A stretch of DNA of 64,000 nt from Pseudomonas sp. S09G 359. GTDB lineage: Bacteria > Pseudomonadota > Gammaproteobacteria > Pseudomonadales > Pseudomonadaceae. The first letter of the stretch is position 1, and each line of letters opens with the position of its first letter. Of the stretch, positions 26,572-36,543 are shown piece after piece. Made by a program: the position numbers and the translations under genes. The DNA lies in the NCBI RefSeq assembly GCF_002843605.1, contig NZ_CP025263.1:4989501-5053500 (forward strand), read 5' to 3'. The notes below the pieces were generated by a model. That model was not told the DNA's origin. It did no database searches and was given only the letters and a program-made list of their open reading frames with translations.

Positions 26572-27179
26572 TCGCCCGTTTCCTCAAAATGCTCCACCGT
26601 GGCGAAGACTTTAAGCCGTGCTCGATGCAACAGCACACGGACATTGGAGAGCGAGAGGGTCAGAAGATTACAGATCTCTTCCAACTCCAACCCCTGGCGC
26701 TCGCGCAGTACCAGCACGCTGCTTTGCAGTTCAGACAGACTCAGCAGCGTATGTTCCAGGCATTTGCGCAGTTCATCCTCGGTCAGCAGCGCTTCGGGGG
26801 TGTCCTGATGCCAGGCGTAGGGGGCGACGGCCCAGTGACCATCGTCGGGCACAAAACGGTCATCGCCGATGGTGCCATGGGGCGACGGCAAATCATCGAG
26901 CAGCACTTCCCGGCGATTCTGCTTATAACGGCCTTTGGCAGCGTTGGCGGTGATGGTCAGCAGCCAGGTCTTGAGGCTGGAACGCCCCTCGAATTTGGCC
27001 AGGTTGCGTACCACCGACAGCCAGGCGTCTTGCACCACTTCGTCGGCATGGCGCTGGCCGACGATGGCATACGCCACCGCCCGCATCGCGCTTTGGTAGG
27101 TGCTGACCAACTCCTTGTAGGCCCGCTGCTCACCCTTGAGCAGGCGTTCAAGCAGGTGCGCGTCGTCCGCTGCTGCCAT
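26565..27179 (-). CDS. ECF-type RNA polymerase sigma factor
   Basis: 204-residue sigma factor with region 2 around residues 25-90 (VVQDAWLSVVRNLAKFEG, SSLKTWLLTITANAAKGRY) and region 4 around 145-195 (LSELQSSVLVLRERQGLELE then the HTH NLLTLSLSNVRVLLHRARL). The linker is longer than usual (PSPHGTIGDDRFVPDDGHW). It is paired with the overlapping zinc-finger anti-sigma gene, and the KAS III-like gene lies downstream of neither but about 65 bases upstream on the same strand. The trio resembles PA3284-PA3286 of P. aeruginosa as remembered. The stress signal is unknown. Confidence 0.87.
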   Translation of the reverse strand: MAAADDAHLLERLLKGEQRAYKELVSTYQSAMRAVAYAIVGQRHADEVVQDAWLSVVRNLAKFEGRSSLKTWLLTITANAAKGRYKQNRREVLLDDLPSPHGTIGDDRFVPDDGHWAVAPYAWHQDTPEALLTEDELRKCLEHTLLSLSELQSSVLVLRERQGLELEEICNLLTLSLSNVRVLLHRARLKVFATVEHFEETGEC

Positions 27180-27245
27180 TCAAGACCTCAATTTCAAAGG
27201 GCCAACCCAAGCCAGCTCCCACATTGACCGTATCGTGCTTCGATA

Positions 27246-28367
27246 TCAGCGTTTACGCAGGATCACGCTGCCGATCGAGTAACCCGCGCCAAACGAACTG
27301 AGTACCGCGACGGCGCCCTTGGGCAGGTCGTCCTGGTAGGTGTGGAACGCAATCACCGAACCCGCCGAGCTGGTATTGGCGTAAGTATCGAGGATCACCG
27401 GCGCTTCTTCCACCGTGGCCTCGCGGCCCAGCAGTTTCTTCACAATCAGGTGGTTCATGCTCAGGTTGGCCTGGTGCAGCCAGAAGCGCTTCACATCGGC
27501 GACGCTCAACTGGTTTTCTTCCAGGTGCACGCCGATCAGCTCGGCGACCATCGGGCAGACATCACGGAAAACCTTACGGCCTTCCTGCACGAACAGCTTG
27601 TCGGGCGCGCCGATGCCCTCTTCCGCGGTGCGGTTGAGGAAGCCGAAGTTGTTGCGGATGTTGTTCGAGAACTTGGTCAGCAGCTTGGTGCTCACCACGT
27701 CGAACTGGTGCTCGGAGGTGGCCAGGTCGGCGCGCTCGAGGACCACGGCGGTAGCCGCGTCGCCAAAGATGAAGTGGCTGTCGCGGTCACGGAAATTGAG
27801 GTGGCCGGTGCAGACCTCCGGGTTGACCATCAGGATCGCCCGGGCCTGGCCCAGCTGGATGCTGTTGGCCGCGTTCTGGATGCCGAAGGTCGCCGAGGAG
27901 CACGCCACGTTCATGTCGAAACCGAAGCCGGCAATGCCCAGGGCTTCCTGGACTTCGATGGCGATGGCCGGGTAGGCACGTTGCAGGTTGGAACAGGCAA
28001 CGATCACGCCATCAATGTCGGCGGCGGTCTTGCCGGCTCGCTGCAGGGCTTGTTCGGCAGCGCCGACGGCCATCTGGCAGAGCACCGACCATTCCTCGTT
28101 GCTGCGCTCGGGCAAGCGTGGGGCCATGCGTTGCGGGTCAAGGATACCGTCCTTGTCCATCACAAAACGGCTCTTGATGCCCGAGGCCTTTTCGATAAAG
28201 GCGGCGCTCGACTCAGTCAGTGCCTGCACATCGCCGCGCTCGATGGCCGCGGCGTTGTCGCTGTTGAACTGCTGCACATAGGCATTGAAAGACTGCACCA
28301 GCTCTTCGTTGGAGATGCTGTTGGCCGGGGTGTACAGGCCAGTGCCGCTGATGACGACGTTATGCAC
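27246..28367 (-). CDS. Beta-ketoacyl-ACP synthase III-like condensing enzyme
   Basis: 373-residue thiolase-fold enzyme with the KAS III triad visible: Cys in MNVACSSATFG (near residue 155), His in FWLHQANLSMNHL (near 295) and Asn in DTYANTSSAGS (near 325). It should condense an acyl-CoA with malonyl-ACP in fatty-acid or secondary lipid synthesis. It is longer than housekeeping FabH (about 320) and contains an inserted segment after residue 30 (QQFNSDNAAAIERGDVQAL). It resembles PA3286 of P. aeruginosa, which feeds octanoyl-CoA into synthesis; recalled, not checked. AGAGGAACGACCGTGC precedes the ATG. Confidence 0.85.
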   Translation of the reverse strand: MHNVVISGTGLYTPANSISNEELVQSFNAYVQQFNSDNAAAIERGDVQALTESSAAFIEKASGIKSRFVMDKDGILDPQRMAPRLPERSNEEWSVLCQMAVGAAEQALQRAGKTAADIDGVIVACSNLQRAYPAIAIEVQEALGIAGFGFDMNVACSSATFGIQNAANSIQLGQARAILMVNPEVCTGHLNFRDRDSHFIFGDAATAVVLERADLATSEHQFDVVSTKLLTKFSNNIRNNFGFLNRTAEEGIGAPDKLFVQEGRKVFRDVCPMVAELIGVHLEENQLSVADVKRFWLHQANLSMNHLIVKKLLGREATVEEAPVILDTYANTSSAGSVIAFHTYQDDLPKGAVAVLSSFGAGYSIGSVILRKR

Positions 28368-28402
28368 GGTCGTTCCTCTAAATCTGTCAGGCAGAGAAGA
28401 TA

Positions 28403-28429
28403 TTGGTACCGACGTACCAAACTGTAAGT
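28403..28429 (-). promoter_or_regulatory. Putative promoter with operator palindrome for the KAS III-like gene
   Basis: On the reverse strand a -35-like CTTACA (about 28429-28424) and a -10-like CAATAT/AATATC (just below 28405) flank the palindrome TTGGTACCGACGTACCAA (28403-28420). A dimeric repressor bound there would block the polymerase directly. The hexamers are weak matches; the palindrome is perfect over seven-base arms. Confidence 0.45.
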
Positions 28430-28583
28430 AGTTTTATTCCGCCTGGCGGACATCAAACTGGCATCGCTTTATTCCATCGCGTCGTGGCTACTTAACAGCC
28501 CATACGACGATCCCGGCATTTATAACCGCGAAGTTTGCCACAAACCCTGGGATTTGGCGCCATATCCCCGACAAGCCCATTTT

Positions 28584-28677
28584 AATGTGGGAGCGGGCTT
28601 GCTCGCGAAAGCGGTGTGTCAGACACAGACTCTGTAACTGATAGACCGTTATCGGGGGCAAGCCCCCTCCCACATTT
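28584..28677. repeat. Chimeric REPIN with two different REP types
   Basis: The left arm (28587-28609) carries the GAGCGGGCTTGCTCGCGAA type and the right arm (28651-28673) the ATCGGGGGCAAGCCCCCTC type. Only the outer GTGGGAG and the GGGCTTGC cores pair. It lies between the hrpA 3' end and the KAS III promoter. Confidence 0.8.
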
Positions 28678-28710
28678 GGACCTGCTTTGCCTGGGAAACC
28701 GGGAAAGGAT

Positions 28711-31700
28711 TCAGGCGTCGACCTGGCTCCATTGCTTGCTCAAACGCTTATCGGAAATCGGCACTTTGGTGCCCAACTGCTGGGCAAACAACGACACCCG
28801 ATATTCCTCCAACCACCAGCGGTAGAGCGCCAGCTCGGGGTCGCGTTTGCCTTCCTGGGCATGCTTGTTCAGGCGGTTCTGGTACTGCGCCCATAACCCT
28901 CCCAGCTCGCTGCTCCAGACCCGATCTTTTTGCACCTGGCTCGGCAACTTCTCCAGGCGCAGCTCGATGGCCTTGAGGTAACGCGGCAATTCCTTGAACC
29001 ACTGCGCCGGGGTTTCGCGCACAAAACCGGGGTACACGAGGTTGCTCAGCTGTTGCTTGATGTCGTTCAGGGCCACGGCCTGGGCCAGGTCGATCTTGCC
29101 CTTGAAGCGCTTTTGCAGGCCGTGCCAAAGCTTCAGCACTTCCAGGGTCAGGCGCGCCAGGCGCTCGGCGTGTTCGCTCCAACTGCCGCGCTTGCGTTCC
29201 GCCAGGGCTGCCAGGCCGGCACCGTCACGTGGCAGGCTGGTTTCGCCTTCCAGTACGCAGGTGTCCAGGCTGGCCAGCAGAATGTCTTCGACCAATGCGT
29301 CGATGCGCCCCAGCTCGCGGTACATCAGCCCCAACTCAGTCAGACCAGGCAATTTACCGCGCAGGAATTTGGCCGGTTCCGCCAGTTGTTGCATCAGCAG
29401 GCGCTGCAAGGCGCGGCGGTGCTGGAACTCGGCCTCGGCGGCCGTCGAAAAGCGCCCTTCCTTGACCGTGCCGTTTTCTTCCACCAGCGCCGGGTAAACC
29501 GTCATTTTCAGGCCGGCAATATTTTGCTGGGTGGTTTCGGCCACCGCGGCAAACACCTTGGCTTCCACCGGTTGCTGGCTTTTCGCGGTCTGCGGCACGG
29601 CCAGGGCGGCCTGGCTGGCTTCGGCAAAACGCGCCGTCAGCTCGGCCAGGTCGCGGCCTTCGCCGAGGAACTTGCCCTGGGCGTCGACCACTTCGAGGTT
29701 CATCTTCAGGTGGTTTTCCACCTGCTGGGCGGCTTCGGCCCAGGCTTCATCGCTGACCCGCGCGCCGGTCATGCGCAGCAATTCGCGGCCCAGGGCCTGG
29801 GGCAACGAGCCCTGGCCGAATTCGATGCGTTGCAACGCGGCCTTGACGAAATCCGGCACCGGCACAAAGTTCTTGCGCAGCGCCTTGGGCAGGTTGCGCA
29901 CCAGGGCGATGCACTTGGCTTCGATCACCCCCGGCACCAGCCACTCGAGGCGCTCCGGCGGTAACGCCGGCAACAGTGGCGCCGGTACGCGCAGGGTCAC
30001 CCCATCGCGCGGGTGGTTGGGCTCGAAGTGATAACTCAGGGCCAGCGCCAGGTCGCCCAGGTGCAGAGTGTCCGGGTAATGCGCGGCGGTGACCTCGCTG
30101 GCCTCGCGGGCCAGCACGTCTTCTTCGCGCATGATCAGCAATTGCGGGTCTTTCTGACTGTTGACCTTGTACCAGCTGTCGAAGGTCGCCGTCTGGTGGA
30201 TCTCTGCCGGCAGGCGCGCATCGTAGAAGGCGTACAGGGTTTCTTCATCGGCCAGGATGTCGCGGCGGCGGGCCTTGGCTTCCAGTTCGTCGAGCTGTTC
30301 CAGCAACTGCTGGTTGGCCGTGAGGCATTTGGCCCGGGATTGAATCTCGCCACGCACCAGGCCTTCACGGATAAACAGTTCGCGCGACACCAGCGGATCA
30401 ATCGGCCCGTAATGCACCGGCCGACGCCCCACCACAATCAGCCCGAACAGGGTGATCTGCTCAAACGCCACCACCTGGCCGCGCTTCTTTTCCCAATGCG
30501 GTTCGAAGTGGTTCTTCTTGATCAGGTGCCCGGCCAGCGGCTCGATCCAGTCGGCATCGATCTTCGCCACCATGCGCGCATAGAGCTTGGTGGTTTCCAC
30601 CAGCTCGGCGGTCATCAGCCATTGCGGGCGCTTTTTGCCGATGCCGGACGACGGGTGGATCCAGAAGCGCCGCTGACGCGCGCCGAGGTAGTCGCCGTCT
30701 TCGGTTTTCTGGCCAATCTGGCTGAGCAACCCGGAGAGCACCGCCTTGTGCAGCTTGGCAAAATCCGCCGGCTCTTTGTTGACGGTCAATTGCATGTCGC
30801 GGCAGATCAGGCTGAGTTGGCGATGGGAATCACGCCACTCGCGCAGGCGCAGGTAATTCAGGAAGTTCTTGCGACACCAGTTGCGCAGCGGGCTGGCGGT
30901 CAGTTCCTGGCGTTGCTCTTCAAAACCGCGCCATAGATTGACCAGCCCGGCGAAATCCGAATCCGGGTCTTTCCACTGGGCGTGGGCCTGGTCGGCAGCT
31001 TGCTGACGCTCCGGTGGGCGCTCGCGCGGGTCCTGGATCGACATGGCACTGGCCACGATCAACACTTCCTGCAAGCTGCCCAGCTTGGCGGCTTCAAGCA
31101 ACATGCGGCCCATGCGCGGGTCCACCGGCAAGCGCGCCAACTGGCGGCCCAGCGGGGTGAGCTGGCTGTTGCGGTCGACGGCGGACAACTCTTGCAGCAG
31201 GTTGAAACCGTCGCTGATGGCCTTGCCGTCCGGCGGCTCGATAAACGGGAAATCGGTGATTTCGCCCAGGCGCAGGTGCAGCATCTGCAGGATCACGGCG
31301 GCGAGGTTGGTGCGCAGGATCTCCGGGTCGGTAAATTCCGGGCGCCCGATAAAGTCCTCTTCGCTGTACAAACGGATGCAGATGCCCGGCTCGACCCGCC
31401 CGCAACGGCCTTTACGCTGGTTGGCGCTGGCCTGGGAAATCGCCTCGATCGGCAGGCGTTGCACCTTGGCGCGGTAGCTGTAGCGGCTGATGCGCGCGGT
31501 GCCGCTGTCGATCACGTAGCGGATGCCCGGCACGGTCAGCGAGGTTTCCGCGACGTTGGTCGCCAGCACCACGCGGCGGCCCGGGTGGGACTGGAAAATG
31601 CGCTGCTGTTCGGCCGGTGACAGGCGCGCATACAGCGGCAGGATTTCGGTGTGCTTGAGCTGGGCCTTGCGCAGCATCTCGGCAGCGTCGCGAATCTCGC

Positions 31701-32622
31701 GCTCGCCCGGCAGGAACACCAGCACATCGCCAGGGCTGCGGCGCTCGCTGCGCTCATAGGCGGCGATTTCATCGAGGGTGGCGAGGATCGCCTGGTCGAC
31801 GGTCAAGTCGTCCTCGACGCGGTTGCCCTCCTCGTCCTGCTCCAGGGTCAGCGGGCGGTACCAGGTGTCCACCGGGAAGGTACGGCCCGACACCTCCACG
31901 ATCGGCGCATCGTCGAAGTGCTTGGAAAAGCGCTCCAGGTCGATGGTCGCCGAGGTGATGATGACTTTCAGGTCGGGGCGGCGCGGCAGCAGGGTTTTCA
32001 GGTAGCCGAGCAGGAAATCGATGTTCAGGCTGCGTTCGTGGGCTTCGTCGACGATGATCGTGTCGTAGCGTTCCAGGTAGCGGTCGTTCTGGGTTTCCGC
32101 CAGCAGGATGCCGTCGGTCATCAGCTTGATCAGCGTGTTGGAGTCGCTCTGGTCTTCGAAACGCACCTGGTAGCCGACCAGCGCGCCGAGTGGCGTGGCC
32201 AGTTCTTCGGCAACACGGCTGGCGACGCTGCGCGCGGCGATCCGGCGCGGCTGGGTGTGGCCGATCAGGCCGTATTGACCACGGCCGATTTCCAGGCAGA
32301 TTTTCGGCAGCTGGGTGGTCTTGCCCGAACCGGTTTCGCCGGCAATGATCAGCACCTGGTGCTTGAGCAACGCGTCCTTGATCTCGTCGCGCTTGGCGGC
32401 GATGGGCAGGCTGTCGTCATAGCGGATCAGCGGCAGGCTGGCGCGCCGCGCCGTGACCTGGGCGCAGGACGCTTGCATGCGCGTGACCCACTGCGCCAGC
32501 TTGTCCTCATCGGGCTTCTTGCGCAGCTCGAGCAACTGGCGCCGCAAGCGGTGGCGGTCGGCGAGCATGGCGTGATCGAGGTTCTTCAGCAGTTGGTCGA
32601 TAGTGGGCGCTTGGTCGGTCAT
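28711..32622 (-). CDS. hrpA: ATP-dependent RNA helicase HrpA
   Basis: 1303-residue DEAH-box RNA helicase; E. coli HrpA is 1300. Motif I GETGSGKTTQLPK lies near residue 96, motif II DEAH near 190 (VDEAHERSLNIDFLLG), motif III SAT near 222 and motif VI QRKGRCGR near 405; the helicase-associated domains and a long C-terminal half (DUF3418 region) follow. HrpA removes stalled ribosomes and processes mRNA in E. coli. The start at 32622 is chosen because it begins the conserved MTDQAPTIDQLLKNL; further upstream the frame runs into a REP. The ribosome site is weak. Confidence 0.93.
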   Translation of the reverse strand: MTDQAPTIDQLLKNLDHAMLADRHRLRRQLLELRKKPDEDKLAQWVTRMQASCAQVTARRASLPLIRYDDSLPIAAKRDEIKDALLKHQVLIIAGETGSGKTTQLPKICLEIGRGQYGLIGHTQPRRIAARSVASRVAEELATPLGALVGYQVRFEDQSDSNTLIKLMTDGILLAETQNDRYLERYDTIIVDEAHERSLNIDFLLGYLKTLLPRRPDLKVIITSATIDLERFSKHFDDAPIVEVSGRTFPVDTWYRPLTLEQDEEGNRVEDDLTVDQAILATLDEIAAYERSERRSPGDVLVFLPGEREIRDAAEMLRKAQLKHTEILPLYARLSPAEQQRIFQSHPGRRVVLATNVAETSLTVPGIRYVIDSGTARISRYSYRAKVQRLPIEAISQASANQRKGRCGRVEPGICIRLYSEEDFIGRPEFTDPEILRTNLAAVILQMLHLRLGEITDFPFIEPPDGKAISDGFNLLQELSAVDRNSQLTPLGRQLARLPVDPRMGRMLLEAAKLGSLQEVLIVASAMSIQDPRERPPERQQAADQAHAQWKDPDSDFAGLVNLWRGFEEQRQELTASPLRNWCRKNFLNYLRLREWRDSHRQLSLICRDMQLTVNKEPADFAKLHKAVLSGLLSQIGQKTEDGDYLGARQRRFWIHPSSGIGKKRPQWLMTAELVETTKLYARMVAKIDADWIEPLAGHLIKKNHFEPHWEKKRGQVVAFEQITLFGLIVVGRRPVHYGPIDPLVSRELFIREGLVRGEIQSRAKCLTANQQLLEQLDELEAKARRRDILADEETLYAFYDARLPAEIHQTATFDSWYKVNSQKDPQLLIMREEDVLAREASEVTAAHYPDTLHLGDLALALSYHFEPNHPRDGVTLRVPAPLLPALPPERLEWLVPGVIEAKCIALVRNLPKALRKNFVPVPDFVKAALQRIEFGQGSLPQALGRELLRMTGARVSDEAWAEAAQQVENHLKMNLEVVDAQGKFLGEGRDLAELTARFAEASQAALAVPQTAKSQQPVEAKVFAAVAETTQQNIAGLKMTVYPALVEENGTVKEGRFSTAAEAEFQHRRALQRLLMQQLAEPAKFLRGKLPGLTELGLMYRELGRIDALVEDILLASLDTCVLEGETSLPRDGAGLAALAERKRGSWSEHAERLARLTLEVLKLWHGLQKRFKGKIDLAQAVALNDIKQQLSNLVYPGFVRETPAQWFKELPRYLKAIELRLEKLPSQVQKDRVWSSELGGLWAQYQNRLNKHAQEGKRDPELALYRWWLEEYRVSLFAQQLGTKVPISDKRLSKQWSQVDA

Positions 32623-32703
32623 CAGGTACTTTGCGGGTCGTCGATTTATGCACGGCCGGCAAGTGTGGCAGAAAAGCAGCTTATCTGGCAGACGGCGATG
32701 TAA

Positions 32704-32733
32704 ATGTGGGAGGGGGCTTGTCCCCTCCCACAT
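32704..32733. repeat. Single REP palindrome between aceK and hrpA
   Basis: ATGTGGGAGGGG and its complement around a six-base loop. One REP rather than a pair; it can act as a transcription attenuator between the two reverse-strand genes. Confidence 0.85.
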
Positions 32734-32748
32734 GGATGTGTGTGCAGC

Positions 32749-34464
32749 TTAAAGCGGGTCTTTTCGGCGATAGGGGAACACGTCGATCACCTTGCCGGCG
32801 CGAATCGCTGCCTGCAGGCCCTTCCAGTAATCGGCGTTGTACAGCTCGCCATGCAGCTCATCGAACAGCTTGCGCTGGCCGGCGTCGGCAAACAGGAACG
32901 GTGGGAACTCCTCCGGGAACACGTCCAGCGGGCCGATGGAATACCAGGGCTCGGAGGCCATTTCATCCTCTGGGGTGCGCGGTGCGGGGATGTGTCGGAA
33001 GTTGGCTTCGGTGAGAAAGCAGATTTCGTCGTAGTCGTAGAACACCACGCGGCCGTGGCGGGTGACGCCGAAGTTCTTCAGCAGCATGTCGCCGGGGAAG
33101 ATATTCGCCGCCGCCAGTTGCTTGATCGCCAGGCCGTAGTCTTCCAGGGCTTCGCGCACCTGGGCGGGGTTGGCGTTTTCCAGGTAAAGGTTGAGCGGGG
33201 TCATGCGCCGTTCAGTCCAGCAGTGGCGGATCAGCACGGTGTCGCCCTCGACTTCGACGGTGCCGGCGGCCACTTCGAGCAATTCGGCCAGGCAGTCGGG
33301 CTCGAATTTGCTCAGGGGGAAACGGAAGTCGGCAAACTCCTGGGTGTCGGCCATGCGCCCCACGCGGTCGACGCTCTTTACCAGGCGGTATTTCTCGATG
33401 ACCGTGGCGCGGTTGACGTTTTTCGACGGCGAAAAACGGTCCTTGATGATTTTGAACACGGTGTTGAAACCCGGCAGGGTAAACACGCTCATGACCATGC
33501 CGCGCACGCCGGGGGCCATGATGAATTGGTCGTCGGTGGTCGCCAGGTGGTTGATCAGCGCGCGGTAGAACTCCGACTTGCCGTGCTTGTAGAAACCAAT
33601 CGAGGTGTACAGCTCGGCGATGTGCTTGCCCGGCAGGATGCGCTTGAGAAAACCGATGAATTCCGCCGGCACCGGCACGTCGACCATGAAGTAGGAGCGG
33701 GTGAACGAAAAGATGATCGACACCTCGGCTTCGTCGGTAATCAGCGCATCGATCTGGATGCCCCGCCCTTCGCGGTGCAACAGCGGAATCACCAGCGGCC
33801 ATTGTTCGTCGCGGGTGTAGATGCGGCCTACCAGGTACGCACCTTTATTGCGGTAGAGCACCGAGGAAAACAGCTCGACGCCCAGGTCCGGGTCTTTGCA
33901 CACCCAGTCGGGCAGGTTCTCGCGCAGCTGCACTTCGAGGCGCTGCAGGTCGGCGGCCAGGTCGGCATAGGGCTCGCTGAAACGGTAGTCGGCAAAAATT
34001 TGCGCGAGCATCTCGGCGATCTGCCCGGCCGGCGCGTAGGTGCGGGTTTGCGCGGCCCGCGCGCGGCGCAGGCTCGGGCGGGTGGTGTGGATGAACATGC
34101 AGCCGTCGCTGATCAGGTCATGGCTGAACAGGCCGCAGAAGATCGAGTTGTACCAGGTCTCGGACAGTTCATCGTCAAAGCGCAGGTCGATCAGGCCGAT
34201 GTAGGCGCTTTTCACCAGGGGCCAGAGGTCGATATCCAGCAGGTCCGCCTCATCGAAACGGGCACGCAGGCCGCTGGTCACCGCAAAGACTTTCTCTTCA
34301 TACAGGTTGATGCGCGCCGCCGAGGCTGCCTGGCCCTGCTGCCACTGGGCCTTTTCGAAACGCTCACGGGCGCCATCGGTGATCTGGCGGAAGTGTTCGC
34401 GGTAATCGTCGAACCCTTCGAGGATCGTACGGGCAATGGCGAGGGCGGGCGTGGCTGGCGACAT
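32749..34464 (-). CDS. aceK: Isocitrate dehydrogenase kinase/phosphatase
   Basis: 571-residue bifunctional enzyme that phosphorylates and dephosphorylates isocitrate dehydrogenase, switching carbon flow to the glyoxylate shunt on acetate or fatty acids. The family ATP-binding segment [15 protein letters not shown] is near residue 315, and the catalytic [20 protein letters not shown] near 450-470. Length matches E. coli AceK (about 578). The ATG at 34464 has AGAGG eight bases upstream, better than an ATG seven codons earlier. In pseudomonads aceK is not linked to aceA/aceB, as here. Confidence 0.94.
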   Translation of the reverse strand: MSPATPALAIARTILEGFDDYREHFRQITDGARERFEKAQWQQGQAASAARINLYEEKVFAVTSGLRARFDEADLLDIDLWPLVKSAYIGLIDLRFDDELSETWYNSIFCGLFSHDLISDGCMFIHTTRPSLRRARAAQTRTYAPAGQIAEMLAQIFADYRFSEPYADLAADLQRLEVQLRENLPDWVCKDPDLGVELFSSVLYRNKGAYLVGRIYTRDEQWPLVIPLLHREGRGIQIDALITDEAEVSIIFSFTRSYFMVDVPVPAEFIGFLKRILPGKHIAELYTSIGFYKHGKSEFYRALINHLATTDDQFIMAPGVRGMVMSVFTLPGFNTVFKIIKDRFSPSKNVNRATVIEKYRLVKSVDRVGRMADTQEFADFRFPLSKFEPDCLAELLEVAAGTVEVEGDTVLIRHCWTERRMTPLNLYLENANPAQVREALEDYGLAIKQLAAANIFPGDMLLKNFGVTRHGRVVFYDYDEICFLTEANFRHIPAPRTPEDEMASEPWYSIGPLDVFPEEFPPFLFADAGQRKLFDELHGELYNADYWKGLQAAIRAGKVIDVFPYRRKDPL

Positions 34465-34853
34465 GCGGCAAACCTCTACGGGCATCTGGAAGCCCTGAGC
34501 TTAGCCAGTGTAGGGGGGCAGGAGAAGGGCCATCTTTGGCGCTGCGTTGTACAACTTCGTTCAGTTTGTACATTTACTTTCAATTTTTTTATTTCGACCG
34601 CCCGGTCAATAAACGCACCAAAAACTCGCATGCCGTTTTAACCACAGGCCTTCACGGCCGTGGCTTGTCAGCGTGAGCCAGGAAAACCGCCAGCCCTGCT
34701 GAAAGCAGTCTCATAGTCGAACTTTGGATCCAACTAAGGGAAACCCTGATTAACACCTTGATGGCACTTTGATATATAGCGCGCCCTTTCCCACCCTAAC
34801 AAGGTCAAAAGACCGATCCGGGAACAGGTTCTAATCGCCCAAGGAGCATTGAG
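34465..34853. other. Divergent promoter region aceK / chemoreceptor
   Basis: 389 bases without a gene. The aceK-proximal half has two GTAC-centred motifs (TTGTACAA near 34551 and TTTGTACATTT near 34566) and an AT-rich run; the other half holds the chemoreceptor promoter. Confidence 0.5.
34750..34778 (+). promoter_or_regulatory. Sigma-70-type promoter of the chemoreceptor gene
   Basis: TTAACA (34750-34755, five of six matches to the -35 consensus), a 17-base spacer and TATATA (34773-34778). The start codon is 76 bases further on. Confidence 0.6.
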
Positions 34854-36479
34854 ATGTCATTGAGGAACATGCGGATCGGTCTGCGCGCCAGTCTGAGTTT
34901 TGCGGTTTTGGCCAGCTTGCTGGTGATTGTCGGCCTGTTTGGCCTGGGCCAGATGGCCAAGCTGCGGGAAAGCGCGCTGGTCATCGAAGAGTCGTGGATG
35001 CCGAGCATCGAGAATATCCATGACAGTGCGGCCTTCGTGGCCAGCATCCGTCTGGAGGCCTTGCGCATGGCCACGACCGATGAATCGCGAATTCGTGACA
35101 GCAGCAAAAGCCTGCTCACCCGCCATCGCAGCGAGCTGCAAACCCTGCTCGAGCGCCACGAAACCCTGCTGAGCAATGACGACGAGCGCGAGATGCTCAC
35201 GCAGGTGAAAACCAATGTGGCCAGCTACCTCAACATCGTCACGCAGATGATCGCCCTGGTGGACAAGGACCAGCAGCAGGACGCAATCGACCTGCTCAAC
35301 AACCGCCTGGCCCCGCAAGGGGTGATCCTCAACAAGAGCCTGGAAGACCTGATCACCTTCAATCAGAAAGGCGTGGAAGCCGCCGCCGACGCGGCGGCAC
35401 AAATGTATACGAACGCACAGTGGGTTGTTGGCGTGATCATCGTGGCCGCGCTGATCACCACCCTGCTGCTGGCGTGGCTGCTGACCCGCAGCATCACCGC
35501 CCCCCTTAGCCAGGCCTTGAGCGTGGCACGCACCATCGCCGCCGGCGACTTGAGCCAGCCGATTGCCGTCAGCGGCAACGACGAACCCGCCCACTTGCTC
35601 ACCGCCCTGGCCACTATGCAGACCCAGCTGCAAAGCACTATCCGTGGCATCAGCGAGTCGGCGCAACAGCTGGCCTCTGCCGCCGAAGAAATGAGCTCGG
35701 TGATGGAACAAAGCACCCGTGGCCTGCAAGCGCAAAACGACGAAATCGAACAGGCCGCCACCGCCGTGACCGAGATGAGCGCGGCCGTCGACGAAGTGGC
35801 GGGCAATGCGGTGTCCAGCGCCGAAGCGTCCAAGGCTTCCGATGAAGACAGCAAGCACGGCCACTACCAGATCAGCGAAACCATCAGTTCGATCCAGAAC
35901 CTGGTGGACGAAGTGCTCGGCGCCTCCAACAAGGCCGAAGGCCTGGCGGTGCAGGCCCAGGACATCAGCAAGGTGCTGGAAGTGATCCGTGGCATTGCCG
36001 GGCAAACCAACCTGCTGGCGCTCAACGCGGCGATTGAAGCTGCGCGTGCGGGTGAAGCCGGGCGTGGGTTTGCGGTGGTGGCCGACGAGGTGCGTTCGCT
36101 GGCACAGCGCACCCAGGATTCCACCGAAGAAATCGAGCAGATGATCAACGGTATCCAGCAAGGCACCCAGGACACCGTCGAAGCGCTCAACAGCAGCGCC
36201 GAACATGCCGGCCAAACCCTGCAACGCGCCAACAGCGCCGGCAGCGCGCTGGAAAAAATCACCGCCGCCATCTCGCAGATCAGCCAACGCAACCTGGTAA
36301 TCGCCAGTGCCGCCGAGCAGCAGGCATTGGTGGCGCGGGATGTGGACCGTAGCCTGGTGAACATTCGCGACCTGTCCACGCAAACCGCCGCCGGCGCCAC
36401 GCAGACCTCGGCCGCCAGCCAGGAGCTGTCGCGCCTGGCGGTGGACCTGAATGGCATGGTCACGCGGTTTGTGCTGTAA
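34854..36479 (+). CDS. Methyl-accepting chemotaxis protein
   Basis: 541-residue transmembrane chemoreceptor. TM1 at residues 11-32, a periplasmic four-helix-bundle domain (about 33-187), TM2 at about 189-211 ([20 protein letters not shown]), HAMP to about 265, then the cytoplasmic signalling domain with the invariant tip [20 protein letters not shown] near 380. It signals through CheW/CheA at the cell pole. The ligand domain (4HB type) usually senses small organic acids, amino acids or aromatic acids; specificity is not readable. GGAG lies before the ATG. Confidence 0.92.
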   Translation: MSLRNMRIGLRASLSFAVLASLLVIVGLFGLGQMAKLRESALVIEESWMPSIENIHDSAAFVASIRLEALRMATTDESRIRDSSKSLLTRHRSELQTLLERHETLLSNDDEREMLTQVKTNVASYLNIVTQMIALVDKDQQQDAIDLLNNRLAPQGVILNKSLEDLITFNQKGVEAAADAAAQMYTNAQWVVGVIIVAALITTLLLAWLLTRSITAPLSQALSVARTIAAGDLSQPIAVSGNDEPAHLLTALATMQTQLQSTIRGISESAQQLASAAEEMSSVMEQSTRGLQAQNDEIEQAATAVTEMSAAVDEVAGNAVSSAEASKASDEDSKHGHYQISETISSIQNLVDEVLGASNKAEGLAVQAQDISKVLEVIRGIAGQTNLLALNAAIEAARAGEAGRGFAVVADEVRSLAQRTQDSTEEIEQMINGIQQGTQDTVEALNSSAEHAGQTLQRANSAGSALEKITAAISQISQRNLVIASAAEQQALVARDVDRSLVNIRDLSTQTAAGATQTSAASQELSRLAVDLNGMVTRFVL

Positions 36480-36543
36480 ACAGTGATTGTGTCGGGCAGG
36501 CCACTGGGCAACACTCGCGGGCTTAATTTCCTAGGACTTTTCC

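Noticed and set aside
32704..34641. 645-codon forward frame opposite aceK
   Set aside because: It is fully antisense to aceK, rich in His, Gly, Val and Gln as reverse-complement frames of high-GC genes are, and has no family motif.
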